Assembly (NCBI GenBank): GCA_030340625.1
Contig: JAOPHQ010004263.1
Location: forward strand, 248,001-312,000
Direction: 5' to 3'
DNA length: 64,000 nucleotides
Source: Merluccius polli
Lineage: Eukaryota > Chordata > Actinopteri > Gadiformes > Merlucciidae
Below are positions 44,429 to 60,001 of this stretch, piece by piece. A program made the position numbers and the translations under genes. A model generated the notes under the pieces. The model saw only the letters and a program-made list of their open reading frames with translations, was not told the origin of the DNA and did not search any database. The stretch's first letter is position 1. Each line of letters begins with the position of its first letter.

Positions 44429-47400
44429 TTAACAGAAATCGCCGTCCTCGGCCCCATACAGGTCCGCTAGCTTCCTGAACCTGGGCCCCCAGTTGCTCAG
44501 GTAGTGGTAGTCCTGCTCGCCCTCCGACGACACGGAGCCCAGTGAGCTCAGCGACTCGGCCACCGAGCCCGCACCCTCATAGGCGTACGTGGCCAGCGAG
44601 TCGTAGGGCGGCGCTGTGGGGTTGCAATCGTTCTCCAGCACTCTCTGGTTGATGAACTCACGTACGTCGGCGTTGTCCCGCGCCAACGCAGCGGCCTGGG
44701 CGCCACTGACTAGGCACGAGGGGGCGGTGGTGCCGCGGCGGCCAGGTGGGTAGAGGAGGCTGTCAGTGGGCACGATGTCGCGCCTCTGCTTGGCCGAGTC
44801 CTCTAGGGCGGCGGCTGACTCCGGGTGGCGCAGCGCCCCGATGTCAAAGGCCTGCGTGTCCTCCTCTCCGCCCCCCTCGTCGTTGTAGCTCACCACGTTG
44901 TCCCGCACGTCCTCCTTGGAGATGATCAGCGGCTCCTGCTTGCTCTGCCGCTTCAGCGCTGTGAACAGCACCACGATCACTGGGGAGGGGAGGCAGAGAG
45001 TTAGACACAACAGCATTGTGTCACAGAGACCAGTGGTCTTATCATTTATAATAAATAGTATATCTTAATAATGATGCTGAATGATAATAGTATAATATTA
45101 AGTCGTACTTATAGGGCTGTGGACGTACATGAGACAAAAAAGGTTGGGAAACACTGACCAAGAATGTGGACTACAGCAGAACGTACTATGAAAGCTATGT
45201 TATCAATGTGGTAAATATGAAAATAAAATAATAAATAAATCAAATAAAATGTGAATTGACAAATGGATATTCATACCCCAGTCACGGGAGATATAAAACG
45301 TAATAAAATACTACTAGACAAAAACTACAGCGATGGCACTCGCACATTAGTATGGAAATTGCCAGCTACATTTTGTAATAACTGGAAGACATTACGTCAT
45401 AGTGGGAGTGAAAGAGAGTGGAGGCAGAGTTCAGGGTGTGAGACCTAGAGCTATACATACACACAACACTGATGTGTTGTCATGCATTTGAGGGGTGTTG
45501 ACAGCCAACCTTACTTTGCAGCCGATTGGATTAGCTTCAGTCAATCCCGCAATCCTGATTATGTATAATGAATGGCGTATTTGTAAAGTAAACCATTAGC
45601 AAACGTTACCGCAACCATCTTTTTTCAAGTAAAAACATATCGCGTTCAAATAAAACAAATTCCAAAGCAGCCTTAATATTATATTAATATTAAGCCATTG
45701 TAGAAATGTCTGAAACGGCACTGCACTGCTTGGCCGACTGAGTGTTGTTCGGAGCCTAGCTGCCTGTGTCAGACTGGTTCCAGGCTATGAAAAACAAATA
45801 ATTTTGATCACAAATTGAACCTACATGAAGAACTATGCTTACTTTTACCATCTACAACTGTGCTGTCGAGATCATTTTGTCGGCATTCATAATCATTTCC
45901 CCCCTAGCAGACCAGTGTGCTGTGACAACCCTTGCATCATCTGAGACGCATACACACACGCACCAGGCATTACTTGTCATATATTCTAACTTGTCATTTG
46001 CAATCATATATTGCAAGTAACTGATTTCCTTTCATCCCTACCTTAAGCAAACTCACATTAACCTTAGCTAACCCAAACCTCTATCCAAGCTTAGTGGCCA
46101 ATAAAGTGGCCACTAAAGAGGGGGCGCTGCAAGCCCTTATGCATAATAATAAAAATCATAACATTAATAATACTAATAATAATCATACTAATAATATGCA
46201 TTCTAAAGCACTTAGGCCTAATATGGTTTGCCACACTTGCCATGTATTGTTGCCTACGCAGAATACTTGATGAGGCCAGTGGATAGGAACACACTCACAC
46301 ACACCCACCCTTACTTACTCAGGAGTATAATGGCACAGAGGAGGATGGCGATGAGTGCCCCGGTGCTGATGCCAGCAGAGCTGGTCAGTGCCTCTGCGTT
46401 GCACAGCTCAATGTTCCCATCGCGGTCACACGAGCACACACGCACCGTCAGCGTGCCTGTGCTGCTCTGCATGGGGTAGTCGCCGTCGGTGATCACCACG
46501 GGAACCAGATAACTCTGGTGGAGACGATTATAACTGGAGCCCCTCGTCAGGATACCTGCAGTGTTGTCTGGTTTTGGTTGTTGCGGAAAAAAGAAAAATG
46601 GAATTGTTATGTAATCTGACCATCCTTTTTCAATTGTTATAATCCTTTGTTTGAATATCTAAAGAAACCACAGAGATTGATGCCAAAACATGCAACTCAT
46701 GCTTGATTGGTTCAAATTGGTAGTGCATCTGACAATATTCTAAATGTTTCATTAAGACTTCATTAATAAAACTGCTAAACATACTATACTATAGCTTAGG
46801 CGGTGTGTTTATTTAGCCAACATATGTGGGTCTTGCAGCAAGCAGCTGTCTTCTAACAGCAAACAAGCAGATACACATCATCAGATACGGAAACCAATAA
46901 TCCTGTAAAGGAAACAGGCTTCAGACACAAAGAGAAGAGAGCACACCATCACGAACAAGTCATGTCTGCCTTTAGTCTGTTCTGGTTCTACCTCCGTTGT
47001 CGCGGACTGTGAAGTTGCTGCGATTGTTTCCCTCGGGAGCCAAGCTGAAGAAGAAGCGGTGCCCTGATGCCGGCTCATCAGCGTCTACCGCGCTCACCGT
47101 CTGAATGCGCTGTCAGGAAAGATCAAATACAAATTTTCTCATTTGCCTAAACACAAAAAACTGGTTGCTGTAGCACAAAAACCCTACGTCATTTCCAAAC
47201 ACACACACGGTTATGCCCATAACCGTAAACACTATTCACCTGATTCCATACACGTTTCAATATTCAAAACTCTGCAGAACCTTACACAAAGGTGGCCACA
47301 TAAATAATGAATTGCACTATATGTTCATTTAGCAAACACATGCTCTCAATATAATTATCTCAAGTCATCACAACCTAAACTCAAAGACCACACCTTTCTT

Positions 47401-50175
47401 CAGGTGCAAACACTGCCTCAAAACTGTTAACACACGAAGAATTGCAGGGTTAATAAATAGGGCCTAGAGTTCATGTGCTTTGGCACAACCTGTACATTTG
47501 CTGCATTTGGAAATAAAGCTTTTGGAAATTGGGTATTTAACTGTGCATGGACTCTTCCTAACATGTTTTGTCAGTGGGACATTTAAAAGTTCAGGTTTTG
47601 GACCAAAACAGCATAGTATTCCCTTATCCACTACTGTCAGGTAAGAGGTATTTATTACAGTATTGTTTTTAATTTCTCTCACCAGGGTGTTCTTGAAAGG
47701 GTTATCTGGATAGTAAGTGCTGTGATTTTACTTTTGGTACATTTTGGTAGCAGTGTTTTGAATTAATTCCTCCCCCCACTGTGTAACAAATATTCATTAA
47801 GTCTGTTTTTGACAGCTTGTGTGTGTTGTCTGAGGAGACACAGAAGTTAGATGTTTTTGCCGTTGGGTGTGAGTTTTTAAAATTGTGTGTGAACATTTGA
47901 GAAAATGGTGGGTTGTTCCAGGAATTGTGTTTAAGCAATTGAGAAAAACTGTAAAGGATTCATGATAAATACATTAAAAAGCAGAGACTGAAATGGACAC
48001 ATTACCATGGCTAATTGCTGATAACTAAGCAGTGGTCCCTAAACCTTTTGGCCCGGGACCCAGTTTTTAGGTTAGAACATTTTTGCAACGCCAACTTCTA
48101 ATTGTTTCCCACACGTCGTTTCAACCCAACCAACATCTGCCCATAATATCAACGTCCCAGTGAATGAGTTTGGTAGTAGTTTGTTTGTGGCTATGGATCA
48201 TTAGGCAGTCTGCTGGTGAATAAGGGACCTTTACCCTTCAATGTGTTTTAATAAAACATGTACCTGGAAATATCTACAGCTCATAAGACAGCAATCTCCC
48301 GCGACCCCATACGCCTATCAGCCGACTGCTGTTGAACGTGTTTGCGGCCCAATGCATTTGAAAAATTGAACACATGTAGGCCTATGCCCGATATACATTA
48401 ATGTTGGGGTACAAAGAGATTTGATTATGTAGCTCCCAAAAAATCAAATAAAGATGTGAGAGATTTGGTTTGCCTTTCATAATGCTAACACTAATTATGA
48501 GGTAATCTGTGGTTACAAGTAGAGAGTTATTGTTGACCTTAAGGGTGTACTTATATCCGACATATATATAGCTACAGGCTGCTACCAGATACAAAGAGAT
48601 AGGGATGGATTAATTCAACATCAATCTTTGGTAACACTTTACTTAAATGCGAGTGCATAAGATTGACATGATGCTGTCATAATCATGACATGACACCTGT
48701 CATGACACTTTATGAATGCTTATGACAGTCGTCATTAAGTGTCATTCGAGGATTCAGCACCATGGACAGTGCTGGTACCTGCGCTCCACCCGGCTCCACC
48801 CCGAGCACTATGGGAGGCGGCAGTGGGGAAAAGAATGGGAAAATTAATGTTTTTGCATGTCTAATCTGGTGTCCTCTGTGCCAGTTATCTCTCAACCTAT
48901 TTCCAACCAAAAAGATAATGTAAAAAACGTAAATAAAGCAGTAAAAAGAACCAACAAAATGCCTCGTCAATTCTGAAGATTCCGAATTACCGAATGACAC
49001 AAGCATTCATAAAGTGTCATGACAGGTGTCATGTCATGATTATGACAGCATCATGTCAGTCTTATGCACCCGCATTCAAGTAAAGTGTTACCCAATCTTT
49101 TTATACACATACATACAACATACATGTATGTAGAAGCCTGCATTCATCCAAATGTAGATACATTGCATAGACCGATTGTGTGTTTATAATTGTTGTCAGA
49201 ATCAGTTGTATAAACAGCAGGGGAGCAGTAGCATTGTTAGCATTAGCATCTTCAAGGCATTAGGCTACTGCTAGCAGAGAGCTCAATGGCTCTGACAAGG
49301 CGCTACACCAGCAATTATCTTGTTGACTTTGTGGAAGTGAGGAGTGCTTTTTTGTCTTTGGTGTGCAAATACCAGAAGGGAATGTAACACCTGAGCACAT
49401 GAATAGAAACGTATGGAGTTGCGCACGTGCACACAAACCCACACAGCTAACAAACGACTCCACAGCCAGAGACGGAAAGGGGGAAAAAAAGACTAACAAT
49501 GATGGACAGTTGAAAGGGTGGAGAATAAAAGGATGAAGCTAGTACAGGGATAGGATGACAGGGACGCCAGTGAGGCAACAACCACCTCGTGACAGGATGA
49601 TTTGATGCTTTATCCGTTTATCTATGCAAATGCATGCAGTTTGTGCGAGATATGGCTTTTGATTTCAGTATGAAATGGTTTGAGTGTCTCATATGTTGTG
49701 TCTGCCTGCATGCATATGCCTTTGTGCTTTTTATAAAAAATATTATTCCATGCTGGGCTGCTATGATTGATTCTTATTTGTGTGGTGATTGTGTTTGTAT
49801 GTGTGAGTGATTGTGGTGTGCAAGCTTACATCAACAAATATATATAAATATAACGAAACAAGCCCAGGAACCAATCAGTTTATAGTGTGTTTGTGTGTGT
49901 GCACTCACATATTTAAGTGCTCACATTGACAGTGCAATACAGATGTTAATGCATAATCATTTTATATCATGTTTTATTATAAAATAATTATAATGTATTA
50001 TTATTATTGTTGCAAGCTGCTGTATATCAAAACCAAGCACAAGTGCACTGCCGGATTCATGTGAAAAGCGACATTATTCATCACTCACAGCAATTATTAT
50101 TATTTTTTAATATTTTATGTAATAAACAAAAATGGAGACCAAAATATACAAACGGCAAAGAAAACAAACAAATGA

Positions 50176-50206
<31 letters not shown>

Positions 50207-53200
50207 AACAACAAAACAACAACAACAAGACACATGGGTAGCGCTAAGATATTACAAAATCAGGGACATAATACATCAACTGCAGGGCATAGCAAAGCAC
50301 CAGAATACACAGTGAGACTAAATCTCATCTAGCAATGCCGCAAAGCCTTTGCGTTTCCAAGTACAAACCAACCCACAGGGACTTCTCATTTGAGGAGAAG
50401 TTAGAGCAGTTGTAATGTTATGAAAAATGCTAAATCTAAGTCCATAGGAAATGACATTGTGGAGGTGTGGGCGATAGGCCTATAGGCTCCGGTCCACACA
50501 TATACGGATACATTTTAAAACACACTGTCCGTTCGCCCTCTGTTTTCAAATAAAACTCTGGTCATACGAACAGAGTTTTAGAAATAGGCATGCCAGGCCA
50601 GTAGGTAGCGATTCTGTGTCCTATAAATACGTGTGGATGGGCCCTATTAGCGCTGTAAAGTGGATATAGGAGTGGGTGGCTCCTGGGACCCAATTAGAAG
50701 ACAGGTGAGTTAGGGGCAGGTGTTATTAATTACTCAATCACCTGTCTTATTTTTAAAATACCGCAGTCAGAGAGACTGGGAAGAACACTGTAATTATTCA
50801 TTTGGAGTTTACATTGTGGACGAGCAGCCTGTGATAATAAACTGTAGAAAATCATTTCAGACACATATCATAGCAAATGTTTGATGGCATTAGGGCGGTG
50901 GTCTTTCAAAACACAAGTTACCAGAGTTGAAACGGGAAAGCTTGATTGGGCTTGTGTGATAAATTGAGATGTGTCATTCATACCTGTCCCACTTTGGTCC
51001 TCTCACAGACAAAGGTCTCGTAGACGGCGGCGAAGGTGGGAGCATTGTCGTTTATGTCCAGGAGGCGTATGAAGACTGGCACATGACTGGTCTGAAGAGG
51101 TTTGTCTGAAGGTCAAAATGTCGCATTTTAATATTACGGTATTTCTAATTGTCACACAAAGAACATTCTCTAAAATCAAGTTATGTTCGTATTCCCTTCC
51201 TGTATACCAATTTCCTTTGTTCAAGCAACTTACCCAACTCTGTGGCAATAACTGAAATGTTGTGCCAAGCGTTCTCCTCTCTGTCCAGGCTCCTGAGCAA
51301 GAAGACGTGTCCGTTTCCTGGGTGGATGTTGAACAGGTGGTCCATGTCAGTGCGGCGGTCAATAGAGTACCTGCAACATAAACAATAATGAATGTAATGT
51401 AATCTAAACAAACAGTTGTCAATCTTATTTGTTGAGGGGTTTAGACCATTTGCAGTTAAGTTAACTATTTCTGTAAAATGCTCACTTCAATAAGTCAAAG
51501 TCCACACCCAGGGAGGGGATGATTGCACAAATGCATGTTAGACGTAGACATGCATGGATTATATTATTATATAACTAGTTAAATTTGTGTGGGCAGGTCT
51601 TTGAAACGTGTTAGGGTGACACTTAATTTTAATTAGAAGGCATTGGACAGTAGAATATTAATTCTACAAGGCAATTGAAAGATTGTGTTTTCATGTGGCC
51701 AATCAACCAATGCAAGTTAACTTATGAAACTAGAGTACAGCAACATATTTTAACAATGTATTTGCCTATGTGGGGGAATGTCAATACAGTAGCAACATGA
51801 CCTGAGGTGATATATGTATTTTTTTAATACCGCAGATCATGCTCCAAAGTGAATGTATGTTATGCTATTACATGCATTAGCTAACATATCTACATGCCAT
51901 TCTATGAGATAAAATAAAACCATATTAATTATTATTATGCTTGAGCAGGTCTAGGATTTTGACCTTAAGCTGGGATTAGCCATCAAGGATGTTTTATGTT
52001 CACCAACATGGAACTTTTTTCCAAGTTTCCTTTTAGAACAATAATAAATAAATAAAAACAAATTGAATTAATGTTTTTGAAGGGAAAACCAGTTTTAAAT
52101 CAGCATTGTGAAATTGAAAAGTGTCCAGCAGCAGGAGTGGCCCCGATCCTGTTATCAAAGAGCAGGTTATTTTAAAGAAAAACACCCAGTGATAAATTAA
52201 AGCTGCTGTAGGTAAAATTTTAGAGTTGTAAAGAGATTGAGCAGAATAAGGCAGAATGATAAGAGATTGAGATTGATTTAGAAACAAAACAACCAAAGAA
52301 ACGTCCCCTCCCTCTCTGCTCCTTCCCTAAGTTTCTCCGGCATTGAGAAGTAGTGCATTTCACGCACCTGTGATTGACAGGCAAGATGGATTCCCTTAAC
52401 AAATCAGGAAAGAGATGCCCTGATTGGTCAGAAATGAGCTGGGAGTGGTCTAAAATCTAAACTGGCTCATACAGAGGTAGGCGCAGTAATCTGACAAATT
52501 ACACTAAAATAATAGCTCTCAAATTTTACCTACAGCACCTTCAATTTACAAGCAACTGACTGAGTTAGTAAGTTAATGAAAGTTAATGAGTTAGTTAGTG
52601 AGTAAGTTAGTGAGTTAGTTAATGAGTTACTTAGATAGTGAGCAAGTTAGTGAGTTAGTTAGAGACTAAGTTAGTGAGTTAGTTGGTTAGTGAGCAAGTT
52701 AGTGAGTTAGTTAGAGGCTCGCATAGCCAGCCCTATCGCCACACTTGGTTTTAGCACTGTGCCAGCACTGGAGAAAGGTCTGGCTCTACTCACTATCATT
52801 GTGGTATAGGAGAAATAACGTCTTGTTTGTATTTCTTTAACCAATCACAATCGTTTTGGGCGGCGCTAAGCCCAGGATGTAGAAATGGTGCTCTTGCAGG
52901 TAAGTGCCCTCCCAGAGCTTGAATGGCAAGCTTGGGTGGGCTGATATCAACAACCTACATCTGGTAAGCCAGACTAGTTAGAGAGTAAGTTAGTGAGTTA
53001 GTAGGTGAGTCGGTTAGTGAGCAAGTTAGTGAGTTAATTAAAGAGTAAGTTAGTGAGTTAGTCAGTAAGCAAGTGAGTGGGTTAGTGAATTACTGAGTTA
53101 GTGAGTTAGTTAGTTAGTGAAAGTTAGTTAGTAAGCAAGTTAGTGAGTTAATTAGAGAGTAAGTTAGTGAGTTACCTGACTGGGCTGTGGGCAGCGTCGG

Positions 53201-54183
53201 GGTCCAGGGCACTGACAGAGCCCACCGCCGCCCCCACCGCCGCGTCCTCCTTCACCTCCATCAGGTAGCTGGCCTTGTTGAACAGCGGCGCCTCGTCCAC
53301 GTCCTCCACGCCGATGCGCACCGTGGCCATGCCCTTGGAGCTTGTGGACGGGTAGCGGGGGTCCACCTTGGTGTTCCGGACCTGAATCTCCACTGTGTAG
53401 GAGCGCTTCCTCTCGTAGTCCAAGGGCTGCTTGTGTTTTGGTTGGGGAGAAGAAGTGTCATGGTAATTTCTTAAATGTAAGATATGCAAAAACATTTATT
53501 TGAAATGTGCTGTAAAGCACATTGTGTCCTGTGTCCTTTATCTCTTGAGGGTTGGCGGGGTGTGGAGAGTAGGGAGAGGGAGGGGTAAGGAGAAGATTTA
53601 GACTAGAGCTAGCTTGAAATAGCAAATCTTCCATATTGTATCTTCAATTCTTTGTTTTGAAGTGATATTGTTGATATGTTCAAGTGATGGCCTGCATAGC
53701 ATGAGTTTTTTGTTTTACCCTTTAGGGGGGTTTTAGTTTCAACACCATCCACCAAAAGGCTAGCTGATTTTAAATGACAATCCTATGGATAATGACTGCG
53801 ACATGCATGTAGGGGAGGTGTGCACAATGTCTGTTTGAATTGGATGGAGATTTGCATATTTAACAGTTGGTCATGTGAGTAAAAATCCTGAGTACAATAA
53901 AGGGATCCACTACTGAACCAATGTGATTGGGATGTAAAATAGTAAAATCGAAGGAAAGAAGGTAAATCGTCGGTTGTCATTTTCCCCCCACCTTGCTGAC
54001 GCTGATGACTCCTTCTTGGGTTGCCTTGTCTGTGGAAATGTCAAACATGTCCATGCCGTCACCATTGGCGATGGTGAAAAACATCTCTGCATTCTGCCCA
54101 ATGTCTTTGTCTGTGGCACGGATCCTGCCTACAGGTGTGCCTGTTTTAGAAGACTCTGGGACACTGAATTGGAATATAGCTGA

Positions 54184-54224
<41 letters not shown>

Positions 54225-54394
54225 AGTTCAGTTGAGTCCCCGTGCAGATGACTACTGCTGTCATATATTCATCAAATCCCCACATGTGAGTCACTGCAAA
54301 CAAAATACAAAAACGTTGAACCTCCCTGCATGTTTTGGCAGGATTTCAAATGTCCTCCACAGCCTGTGAAGTGATTTGATTTTCATTGAAGAGG

Positions 54395-54464
<70 letters not shown>

Positions 54465-54868
54465 ATGCACATTATTTTTTTAATGGCAGAGACTTAAACA
54501 GTAGGATACTGTCAGACACAATCTGTTGGACGGTTCCCACAGAAAAATAATTTGCATCCAGCACCAGCATGAGTATGTGTGCGTGCGCCTTCGTGCATTT
54601 CCATTAAACATAATATTTGTTGAACTTTAAAAGCCTAAAGGTTTATTGATCAAGCTTTTCATGGACAACTTACCAAATGGATTCATGACTAGCAATGCAT
54701 CCAAGAGGATAATGTAACATGTAGTCTTGTTATGACTTAAATAAACTACTTTTTGGCACAGTTTGTTTTTGGCCACCTTTAGTTTGCTAAACATCTGTAA
54801 AATATTTGGTGTCATTCACCATCTGCCTCAATGTTGAAATTGTAACACAACAGTGTGCTGCATGATTC

Positions 54869-54936
<68 letters not shown>

Positions 54937-55974
54937 TGTGTATATGTGTTGAAGCGTCTCACTCTGTGTAAACAGTGGGGCATTGTCATTGACGTCCGTC
55001 AGGGTGATGTTGACCTTGGTCACCCCGGTCAGCCCCCCACGCTGCCCGGCCATGTCCTTGGCCTCTATGTCCACCTGGTAGTGCTCCCTCTGCTCCCGGT
55101 CCATGTCCTCCGGACCTAGCGCTGTGCGGATCACACCTGGGGGAAAACACAACAGGCTGTTGGCGGTGAAGTGTTCCACTGAGTGTCATTCAAGTGGCCA
55201 GTGACTCCTTCCCCATCAGGAGGGAAGGGGAGGAGTCACAAGTAAAACAAAACCCTAAAACAAACTTATTTTAGTGATGTAGTGGGTGTGATGGATTGAT
55301 CCTGGTCCAAATCTTGACTTATGTGTATTAAAAACTTAGATAAATTAAGAGCGAAAGCCTGAACAGCAACATAGCCCCGCTATGAAAAATGGTCTACCAG
55401 AAGTCGGCAAGAACGCAGTTTTTTAAATGTGGGCGGGGCCTAGACAAACAGGGGAGTTTGGTTTGCCGTTAACTTGCTTGTTACTCCTCACCTTAAACCT
55501 GTCATGCCATACTCATTACTCAATGTGCAACTTGCACTTGCAATGTCCCAGCATTTGAACCACTGTGTAATTACATTACGTGTAATTTATATTTTATTTT
55601 TTGAATATGCATGTTTTCTATGTTTTCTATAATTCACATTTTTATATGTTGTTGCCCTCTGTGTTGATACATTTTCTACTTATTTTATTCAATTCTCTAT
55701 GTTGCATTATTATTTGTCTATCTTGAGCAATTTAACAATCAGTAACATTTCCCCCTGGATTAATAAAGTATTCTAGATCTGAATCTGCTGGACTGAATTT
55801 TTTCAGCTCACATTATTTGGTATTGTGCATTAGATTACATCTTAACTCAAGATATTTCCAACTGTACTTATGTAAACTATACATTCATTGTCCATGTATC
55901 AGGTAAATAATAACTAAAACCTACTTCTGTTAAATGGCTACAATAAACAATAAACTGCTTAATGTCCAGCAATG

Positions 55975-56060
<86 letters not shown>

Positions 56061-58648
56061 AGATTGAGGAGATTTTTGATACAGCTTCTCTGACAAGAAC
56101 TATGAACTATGACTTTACATTTATTTTTGGTCCAAAAAACCTATATTCTGTATATGTTTATGTTGTTTATATTTGTGCATTGTCAAAGTCATGTTTCCTT
56201 TAAGCAGTTAACATCGGCATTCATCTGTTTAAGTATGTCTAGATACAGACCAGCTTAAGGATAAAGATTACTGTACTAATTATAGTGATGAGGGATTTTG
56301 GCACACAGAGTGCACATTTCGGTTCTAAGTGGAAGCGCGACCCACAAAATAAATCATATTGTTTTAACAGAGCAAAGCAGATAGAGTGTGAATGCTACAG
56401 CCCGCTACGGCGATGTCTTTTTTCGCTCTCACACAAAAAATTGAAAACATTGGTTAGTGAGTTTCAACACAGAATAAATTGAAACAAAATGGCGATTATA
56501 GGCATTGCTTCAAAAATAACATTCCTCTCATCTAATTCCCTTTCATTCACAGCAGTGGTAATTTCCAGTGACTATATTTCTGCCATATCACTTTGATACC
56601 CTCTTTTCATATCTAGTCTCATTTGATTATTCCATCCATCTACATAGAGAGCCTCCCTTGGTTTTTTGGATTTTCATTTTCTGCCTTGTCTCGGCTAGCG
56701 GAAGGGCTAACCCTCTCCATATCAAATGCTTGTAGATCAAGGCCTATCACTGCTCTTTAATCCAGGCCCAACAGTAATCACTCCCTGGCCCAAGGGCTTT
56801 TTCTGGATACTGTGTGTTATTTATTTATTTACTCATCCTTTTCCCCTTCCTCTAAACCAGCTGACTGAATGAGATTACTGTACCAATTATACAAAGTGAT
56901 GTTGTTTTTTGGTTTATATATTATAGTATTATTATTACATTTTATATTTGATTACAATGACTTTGTTTCGGACTGAAAATTGTTTTTCTTTTTCCCCCCT
57001 TTAACTAGCAGGTGTCCCCTTGATGCACAATGTAGGGGACTCAGAGCTCAGAATGAGCTGCGAGACAGGGTGTGTCCATTCCTTGTTCATTTGAATGAAA
57101 ACAATGTGCATTAGGATTCATGTTATCCTAATGTGCTATATCATCTCAATAAATCACATCAGAGCAGCATCCGACTCATCCGAGTATTTTAGTGCTAATG
57201 GTTTCATTCCATAGTCCTTCTGAATGTTTGCATGCGGACGCGCTTCATGCAGTATATCAACGGGGGGTCTGTTGCCGTTTCTCTGAGCCGTAATAACTCA
57301 CATGATAGCCACCTACAAAAGTGATTTTTTTCATCTTTGTGTGTTATTATGAGCACCCTCAGATGTAGTGCTGTATATGACACAGTGTTTATAGCCAGGC
57401 CAGCAGACTGCTGAACAGGCGCTGAGCCCTGCTCATACCATAGCATACCATAACCTTATATATTTTATTATTTTATTTTAATTCTCTAATATATTAACCA
57501 TGGGGCTGCACTCAAAGGAAGTTTTGCACAGATGAATTCCACTTGCTTCGTTATACTTTGTGTACATTTGTGATATGACATTATCATCTTATAATAGCGA
57601 TGAATCCAGGCTGAAGGAAAGCAGCACAGTGTTACAGTATTTCCAGCATTCCTCATGAATAGAAGGGTTACTCTTTGCTGGTTACCTGTGTCGGGGTCCA
57701 CGGAGAAGTATGGGTGTCCGTGGCTCATCCTGTACACCAGCTTGGCACTGTTCCCATACATGCTGTCATCAGCATCGGTAGCCGTCACCTGAATGACGGA
57801 TGTGCCTAGACATGCACACACACACACAAACACACACACACGGAATGACAGTGGAGAGAGAGCGAGAGAGAGAGAGAGAGAGAGAGAGATTGGATACATT
57901 TAGGAAAAAGCTGCGTCAATTTCTCCTGTCCCCTTTCTTCTTGTCACCACCTCTCATTGCTGTGTAAGGGGGTTTACAACCACAAACCACTCCCTGACAG
58001 GCTACAATTTAATATCTTCTATGTCAGTGTGCTCGTACAACATGCAAAAGTAGACACATGAATTCAAAATGTTGACCTCACGATGTGAGGATGTACACAC
58101 CTATATCAGACCTCTCCGGCACACTCCCGGTGTAAACCTCCTGGCTGAACTGGGGCTCGTTGTCGTTGATATCGTGAAGCTTGATCACAAAGTCCGTCTC
58201 AGGCTCCAGCTTGTGCCCTGTGCGCTTGTTGACTACGGTGGCCCGGAGGGTATAGTAGGACTTCTCTTCGCGGTCCAAACGCTGGGTGGCGTGGAGGTCA
58301 CCGTTATTCTCGTCGATGACAAAAACGGTCCCCGCCCCATCGCCGGACAACACGTACTTTAATGTTCCATCGCCCTTGTCCATGTCCGATTGAAGCTGTG
58401 TGAAAACACAGACACCTTTAGACATGCCCTGGTTGTACTGCTCATGTACATTTTTGTCACTTTGATTTGCTACTACTGACACGTTCACGTCAACCCTGCT
58501 CATATTCAACTTTCTACTTCCTGTTTCTAGGGTAGTTAATGGGTACTTTTACTTCCTGTTTCTAGGGTAGTTAATGGGTACTTCGCCATGGCAAGACAGT
58601 CAATGTTCATAAGCTGAATGTGCTGAGTTCAGCTTGAACGACTGCCAA

Positions 58649-58700
<52 letters not shown>

Positions 58701-59969
58701 ACTGAACCAGACACTGTGCCATCTGATCTGTCACATGAATATGATCTACAGTCCACTAGCAACAAGGCTAGTGTGGCTTTTACTGCTAAAGTCCATCCAA
58801 ATGCCAATATCTCATCACCCATATTATGTAACAATATAGCAATACCTTGCACTGTGCCTGTCTCACTGTAGGTGTGTCTGTTTGTCTGTCTGTCTCTGTC
58901 TGTCTGACTGTCTTTGTCTATCTGTCTGTCTGTGTATGTCTATCTGTCTCTGTCTGCAGGGGCGGCGTAAGGGGGGGGAAAGTTAGGACGATTCCAAGGG
59001 CCCAGCAGGGGCCCTTGGAAGGGCCCCAAGGGCCCTGACAGGGGCCCGTCGGTTGTAGGTCCGGGGGTGTGTTACAATCGCGCCCCCCCCCCCCCCCCCC
59101 CCCCCCCCGTCGACAATCGCGCCCCCCCCCCCCCACTCCAGTAGAAAATTGCCAGGGCCCAATGTGATATCTTTTCATGGGGCCCAAAATGCCTGGCAGC
59201 GCCCCTGTCTGTCTGTCTATCCATTGACAGCAAGAGTGACAAACTATTTTCAATTCCAGAAATTACCGATCCACAAGTTAAAAAAAACAACCCAATAACC
59301 AACAAGTACAAGTAAGCTGGGATTGATTTAAATCATCTCTCTCTTATAGCTGTCATAGAAGATTGGCTGTCTTTTCCATTTTCTGTGAATTGTCATCTGC
59401 TGTCCTCCCTCTTCTCACCCTCTCTATGATAATCCTGTCAGCACCACCTCAACTGAATCAACTTCCCAGACACATGTACAGGTGCTGCTACACAAGGCTC
59501 AATGTCATGATGGCTATATGTAAGGAGAGGAACGTTATTGACATTATTTAATTAACATTAATTCATTTTCCACCTATACCAAGTACAATTTACAGGCATT
59601 CTCCAAATCTAAATGCAGGGATATGTGCTGGTAAGGAACAAGGGAAGCTCTTTCCCCTTGTTTTCCATTTCTCATGTTTCGCTTTGTCCTCCCCTATCCA
59701 TTCATCCATCCCTCCATTCTATGTTGCCTTCCTGGGTCATGCCTCACACCTTGAGGCCAGTCTGCACTTTATTTATTTTTCAACCAAAACTGCAAAAAAC
59801 GCCATGAAAGATGCATGAGAGCAAGAGAAACAAAGGACAGGGAGAGAGAGAGTGTAAAGTAAGTGTTGAGAGGGGGAAGGGAAGGCGACAGGGTGTGGAG
59901 AGGTGTGCACGGTAGGGCGCTGCCTGTGTGAGCATGCATGTGTGTGTGTGCGTGCGTGCGTGCATGCGC

Positions 59970-60001
<32 letters not shown>

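Noticed and set aside
44980..45016. Last cadherin exon extended through an upstream in-frame start
   Set aside because: A good acceptor (CCCCTCCCCAG) ends at 44980 and the phase matches the preceding exon, so the extra codons are intron.
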